Source of the DNA: Jacaranda mimosifolia
Lineage: Eukaryota; Streptophyta; Magnoliopsida; Lamiales; Bignoniaceae
Direction: 5' to 3'
Assembly (NCBI GenBank): GCA_018894105.1
Contig: CM032124.1
Location: forward strand, 1,597,501-1,661,500
Length of the DNA: 64,000 nt
Every line of letters starts with the position of its first letter. Positions within the stretch are counted from its first letter, which is position 1. A program made the translations under genes and the position numbers. Below the pieces are notes generated by a model. That model was not told the DNA's origin. It saw nothing but the letters and a program-made list of their open reading frames with translations, and made no database searches. Below, one piece after another: positions 11,200 to 23,544 of this stretch.

Positions 11200-12500
11200 T
11201 GTGCCTATAGTAGGCCTAGTATTTCCTGCAGTTGCAATGGCTTCTTTATTGTGGAGTAACATGTGTTTGGTGAACGCATTTTCGACTGCTTTGATAAGAC
11301 GTGGTATGTTGGATGAAGCTGTGCAGGCGTTTGAAGGGTGTCATCGTAGGGGTATTGTGTCATCGAATGCTCTACTTGATGGTTTGTGAAACTTAGTTGT
11401 GATGATATCCCACGATTTTAGCATAGGATGATTAGTTAAGGGATAAAACTAGATTAATTCACTTTTGCTACTATTCTCACTAGGCTCGCTGAGCTATCAA
11501 ATCTTGAAATAGGTTTGCAAGTTCATGCGCTCCTTGTCAAATCCGGCTATGGGAGTGAAAAATGATTAGGGAATGACTTGGTGGACATGTGCTTGAAAAA
11601 GCAAAGACTTAGCGACGGTTTTGGAGCATCAGAGGAGATCCATAAGAAGCTTGTGTGTTCTTGGACATATATGGAAATATTGTGTTTGAATTATGGGGAG
11701 CCCATTGAGGCACTTCGAGCGATTGTGGAAATGAGAAGGGCCAGTACTAAGCCTAATAAGTTTACTCTTGCTACAGGGCTTAATGCGTGTGCAAACTTGG
11801 CAAGTTTGTAGGAAGGGGAGAAACTTCACAACGTTATGATTAAACTTGGGGACAACGTTGATGTGTGTATAGATAATGCATAGCTCGACATGCATGCAAA
11901 ATGTGGGTGCATGAGTGGGGCGTTGAGAGGTTTTAGATTAATGGGTGAACATTCTATGGTTTCAATGAACGAGATTATAGGGTGCATAGAATGGGCATTC
12001 TGAAGAAGCCCTTGAGATTTATGAAGAGATGAGAGAGGAAGGAGCTAAGCCTAATTATGTTACTTCATATGTGTGCTATATGCATGCAGCCAAGGATGAT
12101 ATGTTGAAAGTAGACTTATTTCTCTTCCATGAACCATGACTATGGTATTATACCTGGAGAAGATCATTATGTTTTTATGGTGAATCTCCTTGGCAAGGCA
12201 GGAGCATTAAAGATGCTGAAGAACTAATCCTGGAAATGCCATTCAAACATTTGGCAGACTTTGCTCGGTGCTTATAGGCTACATTGGGATGCGGACATAG
12301 CAAAACGTGCAGCAGAACATGCATTTGTCATTGATGAGATAAGCCCTTCAACAAATGTGCTGTTGTCCAATACCTTTGCTGATTTTGAGAGCTGGAGCAG
12401 TGCTGGGACATTGAGTCGAGAGAATGTATAGAGCAGGAATATAAAAAAAAAAAAGCCTAATTCCAGTTGGGTTGAAATAAATGGAGATCATTCTAACATA
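11200..12500 (+). pseudogene. PPR protein pseudogene, PLS class with E-domain remnant
   Basis: Pieces in several frames keep the order of a PLS-class pentatricopeptide protein: NAFSTALIRRGMLDEAVQAF, VHALLVKSGYGSE, LVDMCLKKQRL, EPIEALRAIVEMRRAS with KPNKFTLATGLNACANLASL, EGEKLHNVMIKLG, LDMHAKCGCMSGAL, GAKPNYVTY in the next frame, EDHYVFMVNLLGKAG, and finally an E-type ending (IPVGWVEINGDHSN-like, about 12460-12500). Stops interrupt it at 11387, 11563, 11809 and 11881 and frameshifts follow after about 11990. Intact members bind organelle RNA and direct C-to-U editing. No introns are visible, as is usual for plant PPR genes, so this could be a decayed ordinary copy. It cannot make a full protein. 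Confidence 0.85.
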
Positions 12501-12519
12501 TAAAATAGCTGAGATGTAC

Positions 12520-13240
12520 CAGACACGAGAATTGATCAAGACAAATTTACCTATTGTATTTATTTGGTAGGTTTTTGAAACATACCCTCCATTTAGATCC
12601 CCCCACCCCCACCAACCCAAAACATAAATAAGTAAATAAAATTCTATAGCTCTTTCAAGCAGCTTTTCAATAGTGAACTTCAGAGGTAAATGCTGACTTC
12701 ATCATCTCATGGATGATTTTCCTCTTACCATGTTCAGGTTCTTCAAGACCTTTACGTAAGGAACAAATTTAGAAAAGAAGGATCCCTGACACAGGAGACA
12801 CTTAATGCAATTTCAATCCCTATGAAGAATGAATTGAAGGCAATTACATCAAAAAGCCATAATTGATGGCCAAATTTTCTCTGGGCACCAACTATTCCGA
12901 GGCCAATTTCATAAGCATGAAAACCCTAAATATGCATTAAGTTCCACAGAAACTTCAACTCAAGCCCTAATCAGGGGAAGTTCTCTGCCCTTCTTCGTGT
13001 AGTGAAAAAGCTCATAGAAAGGGAAACTGAAAACCATAACAAGAATGTTCCAATTATTCATAATTCTGGAGTTAATCTATGATTTAAATTTTCAGGAAAT
13101 TCTGACCCACTCAAACTGAGGTATATTCAAAGCCATAAAGGATTAATTAAAATAAGATTGAGCTCAAAAAAGAAATAGTTATGCTAGCTATCAATTGATA
13201 CAACGACTTCATGAGCCAAAGAATCCGCCTCTTATGTCCA
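12520..13240. other. Intergenic region, 3' flank of mS23
   Basis: No coding region recognised. It probably contains the 3' UTR of the minus-strand mS23 gene (just left of 13241). A 90-codon minus ORF at 12348-12620 overlaps the PPR pseudogene and has no domain. Confidence 0.5.
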
Positions 13241-14977
13241 TCATCTCTTTAGTTTCAGCTCATTCACAATTTGAATTGCCCGGAGATTATAGAAGTGGTC
13301 CCAAATAAACCTCCTTTCTTTAGCCTGTATCTCCTTGGTAGCACGTGGATATGGATTTGGACAGGGTCCTTTTCCCTGAAGCCGTGCAATTTGTTTCAGC
13401 TGAGCATATGCCTTCTTTTTGGCTTTTCTTTCAATACGATATTGCATCTAGCAGAAAAGGAACCATCAAGTCCAAGGAAAATATCAAGAAGGACATTGAT
13501 CTTGGGTTCATAATTTGCCATAGTAAGTGAGAAGTCATATTAACTTGATCCATCCCAAGACTAAGAAGTAATAATAAAAACAATACAGACAAGACAATAT
13601 ACATACATCAGCGGCAGCCATAGCTTCCTCCTCACCAACCCCCAGCTCCTTTAGCTCGAGCACTCTCCGAGCAAATATGCTGGATGCAGGTGGACTGAAA
13701 CCAGAAAATCTTGTTGAAATGTGAAATTTATTAGTCCACATGTGCTATTTTTAACTTTAATAAAATTTGGCAGAGTTCTAACTCTCAGCTAAATACACCC
13801 TTCAAAGAAAACAAACGCTTCACAAATTCAATAGATATTAGATATTCTTCTCTTCCTATAGGTATTGTCGCAATTTCTGCCATATATCATGACTTTGTCA
13901 GGACTTATTGAGGGATTTCATTTTCCTCCTTAACCATTGTTTCCTCTTTCAAATCAAAAGATTAACATATAACTGTTGATAACATTCCTTATTCATTTTC
14001 TATTTACTAAAAGGGCCATTTAACTCAACGGCCATCTTCTAATTGGCTTACAAAGCCCTGGGGGTTGGAAGGGGGGATCTACCAGTCACTGTGGCACACT
14101 AACATCAAAAGTATGTTCAGTGAGGAAAGTTGACTGGCTATTATTCCCAGATGACAATCCCTATTCCAGACACTCTTTTAACAAATATTGCACTCCATTT
14201 TAGGCAATAAACAAGTAAAGGAATTCGAATAATCTTTCATAATTCTCCATTGATCTCGCCTTTCCAAATTTTTCCAGGAGGCGCAAGCCTAGGTAGGGCT
14301 CTAGAAACATTCGATTTGCTCACAAATCTGCTACTCCTACGTACAAGACTAGTTCTTTTGTAGACCAGCTGAAAGGTTCCAACTGCTGTAAAGTTGGATA
14401 AAAATCTACAAGCCGACAGAAAAATGGCAGAAAATCAAGCTAGGTTGAGTTGAACGGTGCTCCCCACAAGTTTTCAAAGAAACCTAACCGCCTGTTTTCC
14501 AAACACAATATCACCGCAAAACCGGGCAGCCTACACCATAATTCAAAATTTTCAGAGGATTGGCAAGCAGAAGTTGGAAAGGCATACACATTTACAGACA
14601 ACAAAATAAAACTTAACAACCAAACACTATATTACCATCTCCCTTCCCTTTTTCCGTTGTACATAAAAATAAAACAAAAGATTTAACATTTTGCAAGAGC
14701 TCAATTTTCACACTGAAAATTGCATAGTAAAATAAGCACAAAAGAGATTAAGCAAAATACTTGCTAGCATCTTCAAACTCTTAAAATCCGGGTGCTTTTG
14801 GAAAAACTTATTCACATAAGTATCCTCGCGCGAGGAAACATTGCCGGGGGGCGGGGTGGGGGGGGGGGGGGGAAGGGGTGACCTTTCCATGGATTTAAGC
14901 CATACAGGCTCAGCTCTAGCCAATCCTTTAACGAGTTTCGAAGGTTTTGCGAGCAAATCTCCTCTCATATACGACAT
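13241..14977 (-). CDS. Mitochondrial small ribosomal subunit protein mS23 (three exons)
   Basis: Exon 1 (14977 to about 14762) begins MSYMRGDLLAKPSKLVKGLA and RAEPVWLKSME, then after a proline run SREDTYVNKFFQKHPDFKS. Exon 2 (about 13709-13607) reads FSGFSPPASSIFARRVLELK and ELGVGEEEAMAAAD, ending at D/gtatgt. Exon 3 (13447-13241) reads MQYRIERKAKKKAYAQLKQI, ARLQGKGPCPNPYPRATKEI and ends ELKLKR-TGA. Order and motifs match plant mS23, a protein of the mitoribosomal small subunit; the gene is nuclear and the product is imported. The total of about 170 residues fits the family. Odd points: a C15 tract (14858-14872 on the complement) makes a poly-proline insertion where relatives have a short variable linker, and the most obvious exon-1 donor (GCAA/gtattt) does not join exon 2 in phase. 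Either another donor or a tiny exon is used, or the gene carries a splice defect. Confidence 0.8.
14858..14872 (-). repeat. Homopolymer G15 (C15 on the coding strand) inside mS23 exon 1
   Basis: The run encodes consecutive prolines on the minus strand. The frame is correct on both sides (RAEPVWLKSMERSP before, SREDTYVNKFF after). The exact length is prone to both replication slippage and sequencing error. Confidence 0.85.
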
Positions 14978-15600
14978 CGTTCACCCAGGCTTCAATCTGT
15001 CAATTAAAGAAGTATCAGAGTCTCAAATAGAAAGCCAAAGAAAAAATCAAGAAGAAAGAAAACAAAAGAAACTATACGACGTGAGCTGTAAACAGCGAGA
15101 AATTCGATTCAACTTTAGCTAGCCAAGCACAGAGAGCTGTGGTGGAAGAAGGTGTGATTTGTGAATACTGATTACTGAGCAGCGACAACACTATTTGGAA
15201 CTGACATCCATTTAAAATTGGCTTTGAAAATCTAGGCCTTCATTTGCTTTCAAAAATAGCAAACAACTATTGGGCCTTCAAAGGGAGGTGTTGACTATAT
15301 GGGCTTAAATTTGGTTTTCCTGAAATTGCCCATAAAAGAGACAAACTGTCCCCAGCAATCCCCCATCCCACGTATCCTCTTTCCCTCCATTTATCATGCC
15401 GCCGCAGGCCGCCGCTATCCTCAGCCACTTTTCTAGCGATCTTCCATGCTATGGATGAAAAACTGGTGGATAGTAGTTTTTCAGAGCTGAAAAAACTAAA
15501 GCTTGAATTTTATTTTATGGGTGCCTGCTTTTTTCCAAGGAATTCCTCATTCTCTCTGCAATTTGGGACATTCCATAAGTTGGGTTTGTTTAGAAGGTGG
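14978..15600. other. Head-to-head intergenic region between mS23 and the P-class PPR pseudogene
   Basis: The mS23 start (14977, minus) and the PPR remnant (plus, from about 15600) diverge from this stretch, so it probably held promoters for both. No clear TATA box is visible. Confidence 0.4.
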
Positions 15601-17625
15601 ATAGCTGTAAAGGTAGCAGCTTTACATGCAATATGCACACTCGTGTTTCTGCAATGTCGCTGTCGGATGACTCTGACTATTCTACTTCGAATTGTGAAAG
15701 CAATTCAGAAAGTGAAAGTAATGTTTTAAGAGAGAAAATGTTCATCAACTGAAAAGCATTGAGCTGTTTTCTGTTGTTGTTATAGTTCTGAAGTCTTTAA
15801 ATTGGGAGGTTGCAAGAAAAATATGTTTTCCAAGAGCTGTGCAAAAGTATGGTTTTGTTCAATCACTTATGGCTTTTAAGATGTTTGTGCATGTATATGC
15901 ATGTGCCAGAATGCAAATGGAAGTTTTTGCCTCGCTTAGGGAGATTGTTTGCTATTATCAAAAAGCTGCCCTCAATCTGTTTGGTATATTGTATTCTTTA
16001 TTGGATTCTCCTAGTGATGCAGAAGGATCTACTTTTATAGTCTGTGTACTTAAAAGAAATGAAGAACCATGGACCATTTCCTAGTGTATACACCTACACC
16101 TATACGATTATGATGAATTTTTACTGCGGTGGGCATCATGGCCAAGGTACAATAGATATTGAAGAAGCAACTAGCATTCTGGAGGAATGGAGACAATTGG
16201 AGTCAGTGCATCCATTGTAACATACTGTACGTGCATTCTTGGACTCTGCAGGGTTGGAGCTATTGAATTTGCTTGGGACTTGGGAGTTTTATTCGAAACT
16301 TGAAGCTTAATGGTCAGCCACTCAACTGTTACTGCTATAATGCAGTTATTGATGGGTTTGTGAATAGAGGTTAACTTGATAAGGCCACACAAGTTTTCTA
16401 TGAAATGACGCATTGTGGAATTGTAGCAGATGTGTATAGTTATAGTATTCTGGTTGAGGGTTTCTGCAGATATGAAAATATTGAGAAAGGTCTTAATTGG
16501 CTTGAGGAGATGGAAAACAATAACATTAAACCATCCCTTGTCGCCTATAGCTCAATCTAGAAATGTCCCTTGGCCCTCACGGAATGGATTGATGGAGGTC
16601 TGATTGGGTTTTTTTTCCAGAAGATTGGCACTTATGTATATGAATATGTCAATATGATCAACATTCTTACAACATTTTAACTACTGGATTTTGCGTTGGG
16701 GTAAAATGGATTCCGCCAATAGACTTTTAGAGGAGATGATCAACAATAATCTGGCTCCTAATTCCGTCAGTTATATGAGTTTGGTCCTAGGATTCTGTAA
16801 AATTGGTTCCTTTGAGAAATCCTTGAAGTTTCTCAATATGATGGCAGGGACCGGTTATTTACCCAATCGTTGTGATAGATGGATACTGCAATAAAGGGCT
16901 GGCAGACTAAGCCTCGCAACTTATTAATGAGATGAGGGACCTGAGCATTTCTCCAAACATGTTTACCTATAGTGCGGTTATCAACAGGCTGTGCAAAGAA
17001 GACAAATCAGAGCAGGCTCTAGAGCTTATTACAGTAATGCTTAAATGTAATATATTCCCTAGCGTTGTGATTTATAGCACCGTCATTTATGGCTTCGCTA
17101 ATCAGGCAAATCCAAGGAACGCTTTTATGTTGTACACAAGAATGTTGACGGTTGGGATTTGTCCTGATTCAGTTACATCCACAATTCTCATTAATGTGTT
17201 ATCAATGCAAGAAGGGTGACTGAGGCATATAATTTGTTCAAAAAAAATGATATCTAAGGGCCTAGATCCTGACAAAACCTCTTACACCTCAATGATAGCT
17301 GGACTTTGTCAGAGCAAAGGTATGGAGAAGACATGGGGCCTGTTCCAGGAGATGGTATGGAGGGATATTTTACCTTCAGCCATTGCCTATGCATGCCTGA
17401 TTGGTGAAATTTTCAAGGTTGATCACATGGATATGGTCAGCAGGTTGGTAAATGAAATGAATCAGAATAATGTCTGTCCTGATTTAGTCACCTATTCTGT
17501 TCTCATTCGTGGGTATACCAAAAACTTGGGTATGTGGACAGAGCTCAGTAGCTATTCCATGAAATGAAAAATAGGGGAATACTTCTAGATGAAAGTACCC
17601 TGAGATTATGTGGACATTGACCAAG
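15600..17625 (+). pseudogene. P-class PPR protein pseudogene
   Basis: The N-terminal part includes VLKSLNWEVA (about 15790) and YGFVQSLMAFKMFVHVYACA, EVFASLREIVCYYQKAALN and LDSPSDAEGS (15839-16084). Then come tandem 35-residue repeats: CYNAVIDGFVNRG.LDKAT, GIVADVYSYSILVEGFC, MDSANRLLEEMINNNLAPN, LSISPNMFTYSAVINRLCKE, CNIFPSVVIYSTVIYGF, GLDPDKTSYTSMIAGLCQSK, NNVCPDLVTYSVLIRGYTK. Stops or frameshifts fall near 16082, 16372, 16558, 16680, 16892, 17217 and 17565. Intact P-class PPR proteins bind organelle transcripts to stabilise, splice or promote translation of them. The pieces remain collinear, which indicates an old single-copy gene decaying in place rather than a patchwork. Confidence 0.88.
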
Positions 17626-20600
17626 TATGTTGTTTAAAAGAGGGATTTTGTATCACATCCGCTCTTTGTCTTGGCAAACATCATTTCTCACTGCTGCCCA
17701 TGGGCTTGATTAATGAAAGTCAGGAAAAGCATATGCTTTGGCAAAGAACATATGGTATAGCTCAACTTGCTTTTAACTGTTAGCTTTAGCGTATTCTCTT
17801 CTTTCTGTATTTGGATAATGTGATGGAAGTTTTTCATTCTTTAAAATAATTAATATCCTGTCACTATTTTCTTGGTGTTCCTAGAACTAGGGGCAATTTC
17901 CTGATAAATGAGGTATTGTAGCTATGTTCCTTGGCCCCTTCTTTCTCTTACCAGCGCTGTTTTCTTTTAGGAAATTTAGGAGTCGTCGTAGCTATGGATG
18001 ATGAAAGGATGACGGATGTGCATTCTGACGATGGATCTAAACTGGGACACAAGTGTCTTAAAGTATGGTTTACTCTTCCTGTTTCTGCACTGGTACTTTA
18101 CAAACCTCAGGGTGTATTTCTCACCTCATGCATTGCCATTTAAATTCCCAAAAGAGAAGCTTTCTCCACTCAGTTTAGTTTCTGAAAGAAACAATGAAGA
18201 GTGTCTCGGTTCAACTCCTGAAAAAACTTGTTTTTAAGACTCTTGAAATGATTACATATTTCCAACTTGATGTTTTTTAGATTGTCTTGAAGCATTACTT
18301 TATGCCCTCCTTAGAGATTTTTTCTGTTTATATGTTTGGCAGATGTTACGGTGCAATATTTTTGGGAGATAATAACCACACTAGAGATCTCAGACAATCG
18401 CCTTATGTTAGCACAGTGCTGCCCTCAAAGTATGACAGCTTTGAAGAAGTCTGAATAACACAACGTGTTTATGATCTCATATATTGTTGAAGAATTTGAT
18501 TACCAGCATCTGTTCTCTAGCTAGACAGCTTCTGGTAACTCAATTTCTTTCTGACAATTGCTCTTCAAATTAATGATATAATAATCCTGAAATCCAATTT
18601 TTTGTTACATATAATAATTCATGTATTTCGGTTATGAATGACCAACTTGCATTTTTTTTCCCCCCCTTTTTCCAGCTTGAATGATCTAATCCATGAAATA
18701 ATCTATGAACGGTTTTCTATCTGGCTTCAGTTACTAGGTTGGGGTGTAGCTGTTTTTGTTCAATCACCTTAAAATTTTCAGAATTCGATGCATTTTATAA
18801 CAAGAAACATTTTCCAGAATAGATGGCTTCTATTTGCTTTCGGTGGTATCTTGAGTATAATTATGAGAAAAGTGACCACTTTGGGAAGACTATGTGTCTT
18901 TAGTTTTGAATTAAATTCATTCAATATGCAGGTCCTGATAAGCTGTGGGTTTCTCACACCATTTAGGCTTGGAAGGAGAGTCTCAAGTGGCCCACAAAGG
19001 AGATGACGACGATTGCTGAAAAGATAGTTGGCTCACAGCAAGAAGGTTCAAGCTTAATCATCTAGACAAATGGGAATTCTTCTTGGAAAACTTGATGATA
19101 TCTTGGCCTGGCTCCACATATCATTGCACAGAACAATATTTAGCACGTCCTGTGGCCGTAATATTTTCTTTGCTTGAAATCTTGAAGTATCTTGTTTCAA
19201 ATAGAAATTCAAGTTAATGAATTTTATAGTGCAATCTAAGTAAATTTCATTTATGGCCATTTGCACAGACTTATTAATGATTTCTTACTGCGACACTTGC
19301 ACAGACTTATTTCTGACCTTTGCAATCGCCCTTCTTCCTTGTGGCCATTTTCAGTGTCAAGCTAGAATAGCAAAGTCAAATTTAACTGTTAAAAGTACTA
19401 TCAAATTGTCTTATTATAGCTTCATGATGTGCTTGTACCATTTAACAATGGTGCTTTTACAAAATAAGTGAATTCTCCCGCAGTTTTAGCGATTCTTTTA
19501 AAATCCAAGAGCAGTCCTTGTAAGAGACAGTTACCTAGAAATTCTGGTTTTGGATCCTATGGCCGTTGATCTATTTCAACCATTAAATATCCTTTGTCTT
19601 GAAGAAATCTGGGAGGTGTTTTATCATGGCTCTTTTATTCTCTTTGTAGGTTTTGTCCAACTTGTTAATAGTGCCTTCTGCAAGAGGCTTGCATGCATAT
19701 TTCCAGTTCAAAGTATGAGGTCATGTTCTGTTCAAAGAAATCATATCAATTCAGATATGACTGTTATGATGGATGTTATGTAGTATTCTAATTTTCTTAT
19801 AATTGTAATTATAAAATCTGAATTTTTTTAGGTGCTTATTTTCTCTCGATAATGTTTAGGAGTTTCTGGGCCATTTGGATTTATGGGAACTAGAGTTGAT
19901 GTAATATAGGACTCTTATGGTTTCACCTTAAAGAATTAGGAGTGTATCTGGATCCGATCTATGCAGAGTCTTTGGATGTGGACATATGCACAGTAGGGCG
20001 TATAGTTTTATCTCCTTCTCCATTAGAGTACTGGAAGCTTAGGTGTAAGAGTGGTAGAAGTAAAGATTCCGGCTATTAAGGTGAGTAATTTTTCAGATAG
20101 TTGTTTCCACCAATTAGTGCAGAATTGAGGTCTTCCTCACCAATATGATATGTGCAGAAGAAAATATGATATTCAACTGTTGCTATATTGGTTGTGCATG
20201 CAAAACTCTGGCCACTATCTTGGAGAGTACAAGAAAAGAACTCAGGAAAGAAAATGAGATGCGAGGTTTTTGCATGCATGCATGGGCTATATAAAATGAA
20301 TTTGTATCCATACTTGGTATTTATTGGAACTGTTTGGAAGTTGAGTCTTAGGATATTGATTTAGTTACTGCAACTTGGAGATTTAATTAAGTGGAAGTGT
20401 GTAATAAGGTTCAGAAGGAGAATTTGCATCGAACACATGGTCAGAATGGATATGAATATGATTAGTGTCGTGAATTTTTGTTCGATTAACAAGCAGTTTA
20501 TTGTTATTCAGTCAAGAGAAAACTGATTTGAGGAATTATATATATTTTTACTTTAAGTTTTCGGACTTTGAGGTAAGTAGTTTTTTATATTTTCATTATA

Positions 20601-23540
20601 AATACTATGGATTTTGATCTTGTATATTTTTATTTTACGAGCACTCAATCGTTGTAATAAATCCTCAAATTCTTTGTTTTGAATGGAAGAAGAAAAATAT
20701 TTCTTATTTTTTAAAGGACAATGAGAATTTTTGGAATAAAATGGATGGATCAGAACATATTAAAAAGATTGTTTTTGTGCTTGCCTGGGGAAGTTCAGTA
20801 TATGAAATTCATTTGATTTTTTACATGGAGATAAATATTAATTTTTGTTAAGCTCTTATGTCAGCTTGCATTTGTCTTGTGCCTCCTTTAGGGGATTTCT
20901 TGGCACTAAATAGTTTTGAATATTTTTGTCTTGGCCACCAGTAAGAGTACAGTTAGAACTTTTGTGTTGGACGATGGATGTTTATTTAGCCAGCACTCTG
21001 TGTCATCTGCTGCGTTATTGGTTGTAGACTCATGGTGTTTTTGTGCGAACTACATCATGAAATTATTTCTTTTGTTCGAGCTTTGATATCTATTGATTGT
21101 ATGTCTCTGTGAAATTGCTTTATTCGTTGATTTTGATTATTAGCTCTATATTTACAATGTGTGCTTGATCTGGTACGCAAGTATTTAGAAGTGCTTATTG
21201 AGTATGCGGCTCATTGTTTTCAAATGTTTTTTCCAATTGAAGGTTTTTGTTCAAGCTTTAGGAGTTCGATTTCGTAATTTTTGGAGAGAGAGTTAGTTGG
21301 TTTATTGAATTTTTTTATTTTTTGGGATTTTTGAAGATTTCATCATGTAAACTGATTGATGTTGTCTTTTAAATCTTCAAGTATATGTTCGTCGAAAGTT
21401 ACATGCTCTGCATATCTCATTAATTAAGTTTATTACAGTACTATGCAGCAAGATATGGCCTTTTCATATTTGAGCCAGTTGAGAATGGCAGTTTTAAGCA
21501 CTATATATTGTGAATTTGCTATTTACAGCAACAAGGATCTCTTAATATTGTTGTCAAAGGTAATGGACAGCAGCCAATAAGTGTTATCCCATCTCTATTT
21601 TATGAATATCAGCATATATCGACCGTGCCAGCATTTGGACCAGCAGCTCCATGTGCAGGCCATAACGTCTCTTTTATTTCCAGAGTTATGATGTTTGTGC
21701 CTTCACTGGATGATTCTATGCACCATATAACTTCAGCTAATATCACCAGGTGCAGCCTGCCTGCCTGTGATAACAATTCCTGCCTTAGAAATGGACTGAT
21801 AATCCAATTCTTTCTGCATATTTAACAAAAGAAACAAAAGCTCACTTAAAGATATCTAACTTCTTACTTGTTAATATCATCAGAAGAATAATCAGTTACA
21901 CCTCCAAAAACCACTAATACATAAAAAAATGACCCTATTCCCTTGGGCACCCCTGGCAGCTAAGACAATTGATGGAGAGATGAGTATGCCTCTGATGTAA
22001 CCCAATTAAGAACACTGAATAGCATATCTGCTGTGTTAACTGGACTGATAATCCACTTCTTTAACGAAGGATTGCCCATTGTTACAAATTGCTTGAAAAC
22101 TTGTTTCAAGCTCTAATCTGGGATATTGTCTGAAATATGAGCTGTGTTGCCGGCTTTTAAGTATTGGTCGTGACATAGCAGTGGCTTTTTCTGAAAAATT
22201 GAGGTCTGCACAAAAGTCAACATCTTACGATACTTTAGAGAACAGCTAAACTTACCTCAATCTCTGGAGTGCCATCCAGAAGCTGTAATTTTATCATTAT
22301 AAACTGCATTGGACATTCAAGAACTGTATCAGCTACTCGGTAGCTTTTGGTTACATTAATGAGGTGAAAGAACAGTAGAAATCAGTAAAACCAAAGAAAC
22401 ACCACAAAAATTGATAGAAATCCAAAATGGTCTACTTGAACCTACCCATAAAAATTGGAATCTTAAATATTAGAACATGAAAATATTTCTTTCCCACTCT
22501 AAAGCTATATACTGGAGCATTTCTTCTAATCACTACGTATTTAAGCTCCTCAAATATCTCAGTCATGGATAAATATAAATCTTAATAAGGCAGCACATTT
22601 ATATAAAGCAGAGGAGACTAAAGGATTAACTAGCTTGATCTTGACAGGAATACAACAGGAAACAATTAAAAAGCAGCATTGATGATATAAAGTATATTAA
22701 AGTTGCTTATTTCTCAAATGTGGAGGTAAAGAAGCTAACCATATACATAGCATATTGGCATGCCACACCTAACAGGAAAGAGGACTATAAGAGCTGGACC
22801 CATGGACGGTAAGAGCAAGAATTCAAGAGTTATTATAAAAGATGACTCAATATCTGGATTTTAAAACATAAGGAAAATTCAGTGAGAGGCTTCAATATGG
22901 ATAAATTAACAACAAACTAATTCATTGTTTGAAATTTACCATATAAATTGCAGTAATAACAAGCACTAAAAGTAGTCAAAATGATTTCTAAGTAAGATTA
23001 CTGGCAAAACATGGCAACTTTCAGAGTTTACTTAGCTATGATAATCAGCTTACATTAGACAGTTCAACATCTTTGGAGCTGCGTCTTTGTCAACACAGTA
23101 CCCTCCATTAACAAGGCAGTCAGGTTCCTTAATTATAGGAAAAACTCCGCCTCCAATTCTTACCATCCACAAGAATCTGACACAAAAAACAGGATTATAT
23201 GATTTTGTGAAAAGCATTGAAACTACCAATAAACAAAAATCAGAACAACAAATTATTGAGGTGCTAGCATTGCATTTACACATGAATATTGGAAACAAAT
23301 TTGAGACATGTATCCCAAGAACAAAAGATCAACCGTGTCATAAATATGTAAAAGTAGACGAGATTTCAGACATATTGGCTGAGTGGCAAGTCAATAAACT
23401 GATCTAATTAATGTGTTACCACTAGTTTTCCTTTTCAATCGGGCTGAGCATCAGTTATCAACACATATTATATCTTGCATATATAACATCACTGTGTAGC
23501 AGGGTTGATTGCCAGCAATCAATGCCACTTATACTTCAGA
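17626..23540. other. About 6 kb with no recognisable gene
   Basis: Open frames here reach 106 codons (23087-23407 plus) but none shows a domain, a splice pattern or repeated use of one frame. Candidates looked at include 17931-18143, 19550-19783, 21625-21825 and 23050-23298 (minus). It may contain 3' flanks of the PPR and AGO remnants and old, unrecognisable transposon debris. Confidence 0.5.
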
Positions 23541-23544
23541 ATTC

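Noticed and set aside
14841..15122. 93-codon plus ORF with a glycine run
   Set aside because: Reverse of mS23 exon 1; the glycine run is the complement of the proline tract.
23050..23298. 82-codon minus ORF as a last AGO exon
   Set aside because: It does not show the AGO C-terminal pattern (proline-leucine linker and terminal VMFYC-like end), and I could not place it in the family.
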